A stretch of 64,000 nucleotides of DNA from Streptomyces lonarensis. GTDB taxonomy: Bacteria; Actinomycetota; Actinomycetes; Streptomycetales; Streptomycetaceae. The stretch covers positions 1-64,000 of the forward strand of contig NZ_JAAVJD010000005.1 in NCBI RefSeq assembly GCF_012033735.1, read 5' to 3'. Positions within the stretch are counted from its first letter, which is position 1. The number at the start of each line of letters is the position of its first letter. Below the pieces are notes generated by a model that saw only the letters and a program-made list of their open reading frames with translations, did not search any database and was not told the DNA's origin. Below, in pieces: positions 17,106 through 24,661 of this stretch. The translations under genes and the position numbers were made by a program.

Positions 17106-19012
17106 CCACGCACCTCCCGCACGACGCCGAGCCGCCCGTCCTGGCGGTGATCGGGGCCGGGCCCCGCGGCTCGGCCGTCGTGGCGCGGCTGATCGCGCAC
17201 CTCGCCGCGGTGCCCGGGGCGCGCGCCGAGATCCACGTCGTCGATCCGCACCCGCCGGGCGCGGGCCGGGTGTGGGACCCGGACCAGTCGCCGCTGCTGC
17301 TGATGAACACCCTCGCCGGGCACGCGACGGCCTTCCCCGACGCGGACGCCCGGCTGACCGGGCCGGCCGCCCCGGGTCCCTCGCTGCGCGCGTGGGCGCA
17401 GCGGCGCGGGTCACCGCTCGACGCCCACGCCTACCCGGCGCGCGCGCTGATGGGGCGCTACCTCTCGTGGGCGTACCGCACGACGGTGGCGGGCGCTCCG
17501 CCGGAGGTGCGCGTCGTGCACCACCCCACCCGGGCGACCGGCCTGGCGCGAACCCCCGACGGCCGGCACCGGATCACCCTCGCCGACGCGCCGGGGCTGA
17601 CCGCGGACGCGGTGGTCCTCGCCACCGGCCACACCGACCGCGCGCCGACCTCCGCCGACGCGGCCCTCGATGCCCACGCGGCACGCCACGGCCTCGTCCG
17701 CCTGCCTTCGGGCCACGCGCAGGAGCGTGACACGACCTCGTTGGCCCCGGGGGGCACGGTCGTGGTTCGCGGTCTGGCCATGGGCTTCTTCGACCAGTTG
17801 GCGCTGCTCACCGAGGGGCGCGGCGGCCGCTTCACACCGCTGCCCGCCCGGAGCGGGGACGGCCCGGACGGCCGGCTCCGCTACCTGCCCTCGGGGCGGG
17901 AGCCGCGACTGCTCGTCACCTCCGGACGCGGCGTTCCGTACCTCGCACGCGCCCGGGTCGGCGCGGACACGCCGCCGTCCCACCGGCCGGCGGTGCTGGA
18001 CGCGGCGGCGGTGGCGCGGCTGACGGCAGCCGCTCCCGGCAGCGTCTCCTTCGGCGAGGACGTGCTGCCCCTGATCCTCAAGGAGGCCGGCTACGCCTGG
18101 TACCGGACGCTGGCGGCGCACTCCCCCGACGGACTCGACCAGTCCCCGGAGGAGTTCCTGGCCGCCTACGCGGCCGCCGAGGCCGGCTCCGCCGCGGAGC
18201 ACGCCGTGGTCGCCGCGGCGGTGCCCGCCGAGCGGAACCGGTTCGACGCCGCCCGGCTCGATCGGCCCCTGGGCGGGCTGACGTTCCCCGACGCGGAAGC
18301 TCTGAACGCCTGGGTGCGTCACTGGCTGGCGGAGGACCTCGCAGCGGCGCTCACGCCGCAGCGATCGCCCCGGAAGGCGGCCGCCGCCGCGATCGCCGCT
18401 GTCAAGGCCCCGGTGCGGCGCATCGCCGCCTCCGGCGTGCTGGACGCCGCGTCGGTCGCGGAGCTGGCGGAGTTCCGGTCGTTCGGGGCGCATGTGGCCA
18501 GCGGGCCGCCGGCCTCGCGGGCCGCGGAGCTGCTGGCGCTGGCGGAGGCCGGCGTGGTGGAGTTCCTCGGTGCGCGTCCGGCGGTGTCCACCGGCCCTGC
18601 GGAGGCGGGCACGGGCTGCTTCACCGTGCGGACGGCATCGCTGCCCGACCGGACGGTGAGCACCGGAGCGCTGCTGGACGCCTGGCTGCCGTCGGCCGAC
18701 CTCGCCCGCACCGCGGACCCGCTTCTGGCGGGGCTGGTGCGCTCCGGCGCCGCGCGGCCGCACCGGGCGGGCCCGGCGGGCGAGGGGCCGCCGACGGGGG
18801 CCCTCGACGTCGACCTCGCCGACTTCCGGGTGCGCGACCGTGCCGGGCGGCCGGCGGCCGACCTGTTCGCGTTCGGCATCCCGCTGGAGGGGCTGGAGTG
18901 GAACACGGCCATCGGGGCCCGGGCAGGGACCGATGCGGCGCTGTTCCGCCAGGCCGACCGGATCGCCCAGGCGATGCTGCGGCACTGCGCCGTGCCGCCG
19001 GCCGGGCCCTGA
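17102..19012 (+). CDS. FAD/NAD(P)-binding oxidoreductase-like protein
   Basis: 636 aa. An N-terminal dinucleotide-binding fold starts VLAVIGAGPRGSAVVARL (GxGPRG at 18-23), followed by HVVDPHPPGAGRVWDP and LLLMNTLAGHAT, and a second nucleotide-fold segment VVLATGHTD. This is the layout of the FAD-NAD(P)-binding proteins of the NAD_binding_9 type, often found with amino-acid or siderophore metabolism. The remaining 400 residues have no motif I recognise. GTGA overlap with the dipeptidase-like gene shows they are translated together; probably an oxidative step on the product. Last gene of the run. Confidence 0.8.
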   Translation: MTTHLPHDAEPPVLAVIGAGPRGSAVVARLIAHLAAVPGARAEIHVVDPHPPGAGRVWDPDQSPLLLMNTLAGHATAFPDADARLTGPAAPGPSLRAWAQRRGSPLDAHAYPARALMGRYLSWAYRTTVAGAPPEVRVVHHPTRATGLARTPDGRHRITLADAPGLTADAVVLATGHTDRAPTSADAALDAHAARHGLVRLPSGHAQERDTTSLAPGGTVVVRGLAMGFFDQLALLTEGRGGRFTPLPARSGDGPDGRLRYLPSGREPRLLVTSGRGVPYLARARVGADTPPSHRPAVLDAAAVARLTAAAPGSVSFGEDVLPLILKEAGYAWYRTLAAHSPDGLDQSPEEFLAAYAAAEAGSAAEHAVVAAAVPAERNRFDAARLDRPLGGLTFPDAEALNAWVRHWLAEDLAAALTPQRSPRKAAAAAIAAVKAPVRRIAASGVLDAASVAELAEFRSFGAHVASGPPASRAAELLALAEAGVVEFLGARPAVSTGPAEAGTGCFTVRTASLPDRTVSTGALLDAWLPSADLARTADPLLAGLVRSGAARPHRAGPAGEGPPTGALDVDLADFRVRDRAGRPAADLFAFGIPLEGLEWNTAIGARAGTDAALFRQADRIAQAMLRHCAVPPAGP

Positions 19013-19092
19013 CCGCGCCCCCGCCGGACCCGTCGCGCCGTGGGCCCGGCCGGGTGGCGGGACGGGTCCAGGCGCCGGCCGGGGCGGGCGCG

Positions 19093-20049
19093 TCAGCGCC
19101 GGGTGAGGGAGGTGCCGTAGGTCTCTGCCGCCCCGCAGTACGGCAGGGCGTCCAGGGAGGCGTCGGTGCAGAAGCGGACCAGCAGATCGGCGAAGTCGGC
19201 GATGCGCTCCATCGGCGCGAGGTGGTCGGTCTCCTCGATGGTCAGGAACCGCGCGAGCGGGAGCTGCCGGGCCACCTCACGTCCCATGGCCGGGGTGGTC
19301 AGCGTGTCGTACTCCCCCGTCACGACCAGGCTGGGGACGGCGGGCACCGGCTCAGGGCGGAACCACTCGTGACGCAGCATCCGGGTGTTGTGCTCGGTGG
19401 AGCGGCGGCGCTGCTCGGGGCTCTGACCGATGATCTGCTGGTGGACCAGGCGGGCCATCGCGGCGTGGCGGCGGACCCGCCCGGCGCCCAGCGGGGAGAC
19501 GAACCCGTCCGCCAGTTCCCGCGCCACCGCCGAGGTCTCCCCGCGCTCGATCATCTCGGCCCAGCGCTTCATCGAGGCCGTGTACTCGGCGGTGACATGG
19601 GTGGTCATGCCGACCAGCAGCAACCGGGCGATGAGGGAGGGGTGGTGCTGCGCCAGCCGCACGCCCACGGCCCCGCCGTAGCAGGCGCCGACCAGGTTGA
19701 CGCGCCGCACCCCGAGTTCGTCGAGCATGTGGCGCGCGGCGTCGGCGAGGAAGTCCACACCGTAGCGGCTGGGCAGGAAGTCGGCGGTGCCGTAGCCGGG
19801 GAGGTCGACGGTGATGACCTGGGCGACGGCGCCGAGCCACCGCTCGTGCCGCGTCCACGAGTTGCGGTCCTGGGCCGACCCGCCGAGGACCAGGACCGGT
19901 TCGGTGAGCGCGGCGACGGGGTGCACGACGCGGCAGGTGTAGGCGAACCCCTGGTAGGAGAGGTCGCGTTCCTCGACACGGACCGACCCCCGCCCCAGCC
20001 GCTCTGCGGCGTGCGCCGTGTCATGGGTGAGGAGGGCGTCGGTGGTCAT
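19093..20049 (-). CDS. Alpha/beta hydrolase with a cysteine at the nucleophile elbow
   Basis: 318 aa. Typical hydrolase-fold landmarks: LVLGGSAQDRNSW (oxyanion-hole region), ITVDLPGYGTADF, and a nucleophile elbow VNLVGACYGGAVG. The elbow carries Cys123 (G-x-C-x-G) where most family members carry Ser. D248 in GEYDTLT and H276 in ETDHLAPME complete a triad. Cys nucleophiles are known in dienelactone-hydrolase-type enzymes, but overall this looks like a lipase/haloperoxidase-type hydrolase. ATG start with AGGAGT upstream; a longer frame to 20079 is possible. Transcribed alone. Confidence 0.85.
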   Translation of the reverse strand: MTTDALLTHDTAHAAERLGRGSVRVEERDLSYQGFAYTCRVVHPVAALTEPVLVLGGSAQDRNSWTRHERWLGAVAQVITVDLPGYGTADFLPSRYGVDFLADAARHMLDELGVRRVNLVGACYGGAVGVRLAQHHPSLIARLLLVGMTTHVTAEYTASMKRWAEMIERGETSAVARELADGFVSPLGAGRVRRHAAMARLVHQQIIGQSPEQRRRSTEHNTRMLRHEWFRPEPVPAVPSLVVTGEYDTLTTPAMGREVARQLPLARFLTIEETDHLAPMERIADFADLLVRFCTDASLDALPYCGAAETYGTSLTRR

Positions 20050-20336
20050 GTGAGGACTCCTGGGCTCCGGAACGGGCAACGGTGTCGCTGTTCAGCGGCC
20101 GGTCGGCCGGCGGCCCGTCCGCTTCCCCGCGGGCCGGCCCGGGGTGGGACGGCAGCCGGGGGACGCCCGCACCCGTCCGGGTGTCGCGCGGGCCGCACGG
20201 GGAGGAACTTACCCGAAAACCCCTCGAAGCTCCCAAAAAGCGTGATCAGTCGGGTACTTGGCGTATCACACCGAAGCCCTCCGCGGCTGCCGCCGATCCG
20301 GTGGATCACCCGCCGACAGCCGGGCCCGACGGGCGC

Positions 20337-21227
20337 TCACCCCCGGGCGGCGGCAAGGGGAGGTTCCGCGGCGAGGACGGCGGCGAAGTCGCGAGGGGGA
20401 CGCCCGGTGACCCGCAGGACGGTGTCGGTGACCCCGGCCTCCTCGCCGCGGGCGACGGCTGCGTCGAGCCCGGCCAGCAGCTCGGCGAAGGGGCGCGGCA
20501 GCTCCCGCGCGAGGTGGTCGGTCATCGCCGGGAGGGACAGCCGCTCGTGGACGACGGGCCGGGAGCCGGCCCGGGTGAGCTCCTCGGCCACCTGGTCGTA
20601 GCTGAGCGCCCGCGGGCCGGTGATCACCAGCTCCGCATCGGGTGCCGTGGGTGCGGTGAGCGCGGCTGCGGCCACGGCGGCGATGTCGCCGGCGTCGACG
20701 AACGCGACCCGGCCGTCGCCGGTGGCGGTCCGCAGCACCCCTTCTCGGCGGGCGCTGCGTGCGTGGAGGTGGTCGCCGGTGAAGTTCTGCATGAACCACG
20801 ACGGCCGCAGGACGGCCCACTCCGGGACCAGACCCGGCAGTGCGGCATGCACCTCCCCCACCGCCGGGCCACCGGCGGGCACGGCGGAGGAGCTGAGCAG
20901 CACGACACGACGCACCCCGGCAGCGCGCGCCCGGCGCAGGAAGGGGAGGACCACGGCAGCGGGATCCGGGTCGCCGACCGGCGGTATCAGGTAGAGACGG
21001 TCCGCACCGGCGAGCGCCGCGTCGTGCGTGGCGGCGTCGTACCAGTCGAAGCGGACCGGGAGCGCGCCCGCACACCCCGTGCGGCCGGCGCGGGAGGCGG
21101 CGAGCACCGTCGCGCCGCCGGCCCGGAGGCGAGCGGTGAGGCGACGTCCGGTGGTGCCGGTGGCGCCGAGGACGAGGATGCGGCCGGCGGGGGCGGGCTC
21201 GGTGGGCACGGCGGGTTCGGTGGGCAC
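20337..21227 (-). CDS. NmrA-like NAD(P)-binding protein
   Basis: 296 aa. N-terminal Rossmann motif ILVLGATGTTGRRL at about 17-30, RVVLLSSSAVPAG, and the PSWFMQNF segment found in NmrA/isoflavone-reductase-like atypical short-chain dehydrogenases (also ergot-alkaloid reductase-like proteins). It may reduce a small quinone or act as a redox-sensing protein. GTG start with GGAGAA upstream. It is encoded divergently from a TetR regulator with two good operators in between, so it is very likely the regulator's target. Confidence 0.86.
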   Translation of the reverse strand: MPTEPAVPTEPAPAGRILVLGATGTTGRRLTARLRAGGATVLAASRAGRTGCAGALPVRFDWYDAATHDAALAGADRLYLIPPVGDPDPAAVVLPFLRRARAAGVRRVVLLSSSAVPAGGPAVGEVHAALPGLVPEWAVLRPSWFMQNFTGDHLHARSARREGVLRTATGDGRVAFVDAGDIAAVAAAALTAPTAPDAELVITGPRALSYDQVAEELTRAGSRPVVHERLSLPAMTDHLARELPRPFAELLAGLDAAVARGEEAGVTDTVLRVTGRPPRDFAAVLAAEPPLAAARG

Positions 21228-21313
21228 AGGAGGTTCTCCGATGTCGTGGGCGGGGGCGCTCCGCCGGGACGCGCCCGGCAGGGGCGGACGCCACCGGGCC
21301 CCACCGCGTACGA

Positions 21314-21332
21314 TGCGGACCAGCGGTCCGCA
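21314..21332. promoter_or_regulatory. TetR operator 1
   Basis: Perfect inverted repeat TGCGGACC-AGC-GGTCCGCA in the intergenic region between the NmrA-like gene and the divergent TetR gene. A second copy lies 27 bases further. This is the expected layout for an autoregulated divergent pair. Confidence 0.8.
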
Positions 21333-21341
21333 TCAAACTAT

Positions 21342-21358
21342 ACGGACCAGTGGTCCGC
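21342..21358. promoter_or_regulatory. TetR operator 2
   Basis: CGGACC-AGT-GGTCCG with flanking bases differing at one arm. It overlaps an AT-rich ACTATACGG stretch likely to be the -10 region of tetR, and ends 22 bases before the tetR ATG, so binding should repress tetR. Confidence 0.75.
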
Positions 21359-21380
21359 TTCAACACTCGGGGGAAACGCC

Positions 21381-22001
21381 ATGACAGAGCGCCGACCGCG
21401 CGTCGACGCGGCACGCAACCGCGAGGCGGTCCTGGCCGCGGCCGACCGGCTGTTCAGCCGGTGCGCCTCATCCGACGAGGTCACCATGGCCGCCGTCGCC
21501 ACCGAGGCCGGCGTCGGCAAGGCGACGCTGTTCCGCGGCTACGGCGACCGCACCGGACTGCTGCGGGCACTCTGGCAGGCACACCTGGGGCCGCTGTGGG
21601 CCGAGATCGACGACGGACCCCCGCCCCTGGGACCGGGCACACCTCCGCGCCGGCGGGTGGCTGCGCTGCTCGACGCGATGCTGTGCTTCAAGTTCGACCA
21701 CCGCCAGCTGGCGGCCGCGCTGGAGTCGGCCGGCTCGGGCAGCCCCTACGGCACCGAGCAGTACGCCCGGGCGCACCGGTTGGTGCGCGACGAGATCGCC
21801 CGGCTGGCCGTACCCGGCGCCGACTTCACCGCCCACGCGCTGCTGTCTGCCGTCCGCGCGGATCTGGTGGTCCACCTCGCCGCGCAGCCCGGCAACGACC
21901 GGGAGGCGCTGCGCGACGCACTCGCGCAGCTGGTGGCAACGACGCTGGGCGCCCCTCCGGGAGCGGACGGGGAGCGGCCGGCACCGTCGGGGGCCGAATG
22001 A
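21381..22001 (+). CDS. TetR-family transcriptional regulator
   Basis: 206 aa. N-terminal TetR helix-turn-helix at about 10-55 (NREAVLAAADRLFSR ... VTMAAVATEAGVGKATLFRGYGDRTGLLRAL), followed by an all-helical ligand domain. The ATG follows a GGGGGAAACGCC sequence. Divergent from the NmrA-like gene, with two inverted-repeat operators in the 153-base gap; it most likely represses both. The ligand is unknown. Confidence 0.93.
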   Translation: MTERRPRVDAARNREAVLAAADRLFSRCASSDEVTMAAVATEAGVGKATLFRGYGDRTGLLRALWQAHLGPLWAEIDDGPPPLGPGTPPRRRVAALLDAMLCFKFDHRQLAAALESAGSGSPYGTEQYARAHRLVRDEIARLAVPGADFTAHALLSAVRADLVVHLAAQPGNDREALRDALAQLVATTLGAPPGADGERPAPSGAE

Positions 22002-22178
22002 CGCGCACGGGTGCCACCCACCGGCAGTCCGCGGACCCGGTCGGCGGCAGCCACGTCGGCACCGGCCGGCGGCAGGCGGACCGTCGGCGGGCGCCCTGCC
22101 CGGAAGAGCGCGCGGGGACCCTCCGAGCCCGGCGGCACCGTTGTCCGGGACAGCCCCTCGCCGCTATGGTCGGGGACC

Positions 22179-22703
22179 GTGATCGTATGGCTGAACGGCA
22201 CCCACGGCGCGGGAAAGACGACCACCGCCGAGCTGGTGCAGCACCTCATCCCCGACTCGCGGGTGTTCGACGCCGAGAAGGTGGGCGAGGCACTCATGGA
22301 CATCCGACCGGGGTTGCCGGCGACCGACAACTTCCAGCACTGGCCGCCGTGGCGGCCCCTCGTCGTCGAAACCGCCCGCCGCGTGCTCGACTGGACGGGC
22401 GGCACCCTGGTGATGCCCATGACCGTCCTCGTCGAGGCGTACTGGCGCGAGATCGCCGCGGGGCTCGCCGCGCACGCGATCCCCGTCCGGCACTTCGTCA
22501 TCCACGCCGACCAGGCCACCCTCCGCGGCCGCATCGGCGGCGACACGGTGGTCGGCCGGGACTCGCCGTTCCGCTTGGACCACCTCGAACCGTACGCGGA
22601 GGCGGCCCGAACCTGGCTCCACGCCGAGGCCGAGGTCATCGACACCACGCACCTCTCCCCCGCCGAAGCCGCCCGGCGGATCGCGACGGCGGTCGGCCAC
22701 TGA
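22179..22703 (+). CDS. P-loop kinase-like ATPase, TmrB-like
   Basis: 174 aa from GTG 22179. Begins MIVWLNGTHGAGKTTTAEL, a Walker A at 7-14, followed by a DAEKVG segment, LVMPMTVLVEAYWREI, and an Arg-rich lid (LRGRIGGD). This is the arrangement of small AAA/TmrB-like nucleotide kinases; tunicamycin-resistance protein TmrB is the known relative. Many streptomycete members are unstudied and may phosphorylate antibiotics or nucleosides. An upstream TATGG-containing sequence (22166) suggests a nearby start of transcription, and no clear ribosome site is present. Confidence 0.78.
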   Translation: MIVWLNGTHGAGKTTTAELVQHLIPDSRVFDAEKVGEALMDIRPGLPATDNFQHWPPWRPLVVETARRVLDWTGGTLVMPMTVLVEAYWREIAAGLAAHAIPVRHFVIHADQATLRGRIGGDTVVGRDSPFRLDHLEPYAEAARTWLHAEAEVIDTTHLSPAEAARRIATAVGH

Positions 22704-23196
22704 GCCGGTTCCAACCCGCCTCGCGGGGCGCGCGGTAGGGTCGGCGGCGGGAACACGCCACCGGTGGACGACCCTACGAGCGGAATCCACCTTCACACGG
22801 CGCAGAAGGCCCGACAGGAACGACCTGAGGGGACTTCACGCGCGTGTTTCTGCACCCTCAACGAACCCATGCGGACCCACGGAAGAGTGTGAGGACCGAG
22901 CCCCCCGTCAGGCGCATCCGCAACCGTTTCCGGCCTTGCGAGGCGTTGCCTGGGTCAGGGCTCCCGACAAGATCGCTGGTGTCGCCCTCGGCGAGATTGT
23001 CGAAAACATCCTCGGGGTTCGCGGTCGAGCGCTTCCAGAAGCCGAAGTCGCTACTCACAGACCATCCCGGCGACGCCGTGTTCGCGAGCCGCGCGGAGGT
23101 CGTGGACAGCGCCGAGTAGAGCTGGTGGGGTCCACAGCGATGGCGCTGACTCCGCACCCGATCGCGGCTGGCTCCGCACGCCACCCGACGGCTGAT
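22704..23196. other. Lower-GC gap with a possible gene remnant
   Basis: 493 bases with visibly lower GC than the surroundings. The minus strand (22858-23184) can be read as a 108-residue frame containing SSDFGFWKRSTANPEDVFDNLAEGDTS, a protein-like stretch without a plausible start or ribosome site. It could be the tail of a gene lost together with the partner of the SUKH gene. Nothing else is recognisable. Confidence 0.4.
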
Positions 23197-23709
23197 TCAC
23201 CCATGGGAGTCAGCCCTCGGCCACGGATCGAGTCCCGGATCGGAGTGCAGACAGCGCAGCGGGCGATTCGCGCGGACCGCCATCTCCAGGGAGTCTTCGA
23301 AGGTGGGACCGAGCTCCCAGATCCAACCCATGCCGGCAGCAACCACTCTCCCCCCGGCTTCTACGAAGACACTTGAGAAACTGAGCCACTCACCGATGGG
23401 AAAACAGTACGCACCGAGAACATCCTCCACCTCTTTTGCCAGGCCACGCTGTCCTGATCCAGCGGCGATGGGATCGACATTGTAGGGCTCGTCATTACTG
23501 AAGTTCGGGCCGACTCGATTGAGGGGATCGATCGAGAGCCCTCCCACCGTCGCAAGGATCTCCACCGCCAACGGGTGGGACCGGTACCCTTCACGCTCCA
23601 TCTGCTCCACCCATTGTCCTGCGTCGACCCTCCTGTCTGCGCTCCACCCGGACGCGACAAGCGCGCCGATCAGCTCCTCGCTCAGCGAGTCGAAGCGAAT
23701 CGGGGACAT
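23197..23709 (-). CDS. SUKH-3 domain immunity-type protein
   Basis: 170 aa, ATG 23709 with an excellent GGAGGT site nine bases upstream. The sequence follows the SUKH-3 pattern: SEELIGALVASGWSADRRVDAGQWVEQMEREGY, HPLAVEILATVGGLSI, an EDVLGAYCFPIGEW segment and GGRVVAAGMGWIWELGPTFEDSLEMAVRANRP. SUKH proteins are typically immunity proteins against polymorphic toxins (nuclease or deaminase toxins). No toxin gene is adjacent. Codon use is less GC-biased than neighbouring genes, pointing to transfer. It may be an orphan that protects against toxins of kin. Confidence 0.85.
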   Translation of the reverse strand: MSPIRFDSLSEELIGALVASGWSADRRVDAGQWVEQMEREGYRSHPLAVEILATVGGLSIDPLNRVGPNFSNDEPYNVDPIAAGSGQRGLAKEVEDVLGAYCFPIGEWLSFSSVFVEAGGRVVAAGMGWIWELGPTFEDSLEMAVRANRPLRCLHSDPGLDPWPRADSHG

Positions 23710-23878
23710 CAGTTGACCTCCGGATTCTCCAGCAGTGCGTTGGGCCAAACCCATCGCGCAGGGTGTGCGCTTGAGGTGACAACGAGACCAAGCCCCCGAT
23801 CGGCGCCCCGAGGCGTGACGGCATGTGGCGTGCGAGCGAGCGTGCGGCGACGGTTTCGGCCCGGGCTCGGCCTCCGGC

Positions 23879-24439
23879 TCAGAACGAGGCGTCGAGGTAG
23901 TCGATCCCGGTGAACTCCACCTCCAGTCCGGCGGCCCGGCGGCCGTCGTCCTGGAAGTAGACCTCGCGCAACCCCTCGGCGACGATCTGCCGCATCCGTC
24001 CCTCGGGGGCCCCCGTGTCGCGGGCGTCGAACAGCCGCTGCGCGTAGGCCGGCGGGAGATGGACCGTCAGCCGGCGGAACCGCGGATCGTCGTCGGTGGT
24101 GCCCGGCGCCGCCGCGTAGCCGAACCTGGCCCGCGTCTCGATGGTGATGCCGGTCCGCGTCGCCGCCGCCTGCCGCCGACGCCGCCGCCGCACCCGGGGC
24201 TGCCACCGCTGCCGGACGGCAGCCTCCAGCCGACGCGCCACCTCCGGCGGCGGGTTGCGGCGTGCACCGCGCCGGTAGCGGTTGACGGAGTCGGCGGTCA
24301 CTCCCAGCTCGGCCGCCACCGCGCGGGCACTCCCCAACTGGCGCAGCAGGAAGTTGACCCTGCCCAACAGAGTGCTGGGCGGAGGCCGGGTGAACCCTTC
24401 CTCGTCCGCGCGGACCAGCGCCTCGTCGATCTCGCCCAC
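23879..24439 (-). CDS. tpg: Telomere terminal protein Tpg
   Basis: 186 aa, matching the usual 184-186 aa. Landmarks of Streptomyces Tpg are all present: an HTH-like region at 24-60 (LLGRVNFLLRQLGSARAVAAELGVTADSVNRYRRG), RWQPRVRRR at 78-86, ITIETRARFGYAAAPGTTDD (98-117), LTVHLPPAYAQRLFDA and a C-terminal FTGIDYLDASF. Tpg is covalently linked to telomere 5' ends and primes end patching. In the S. coelicolor protein the deoxynucleotidylated residue is reported as Thr114; with the GTG chosen here, Thr114 falls in the conserved APGTTDD. Start: GTG 24439 with AGGGAG five bases upstream; GTG 24445 is the alternative. It follows tap on the same strand after a 222-base gap. Confidence 0.92.
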   Translation of the reverse strand: MGEIDEALVRADEEGFTRPPPSTLLGRVNFLLRQLGSARAVAAELGVTADSVNRYRRGARRNPPPEVARRLEAAVRQRWQPRVRRRRRRQAAATRTGITIETRARFGYAAAPGTTDDDPRFRRLTVHLPPAYAQRLFDARDTGAPEGRMRQIVAEGLREVYFQDDGRRAAGLEVEFTGIDYLDASF

Positions 24440-24661
24440 TGCCACTCCCTCACACCGTGGCGCGCACGCCGTCGGTTCCCCCGGCCCCGGCCGGCGGGTG
24501 CCGGTGCGCGCCGTCCTGTCCGTGCCGCCGCACCCACGCGGCCGCGGACGGGGCGACCGACACGGTAGCGAACACGGCCGCCGGTACGGCCTGCACCCGC
24601 TCGTGTCGCGCCGGTCCTCCCGCCCGCCGGGCACGTCCGCGAGAACCGGTCCTTCGGCGGA

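Noticed and set aside
22936-23376. Plus-strand frame in the low-GC islet
   Set aside because: Opposes the well-supported SUKH-3 gene and has no ribosome site.
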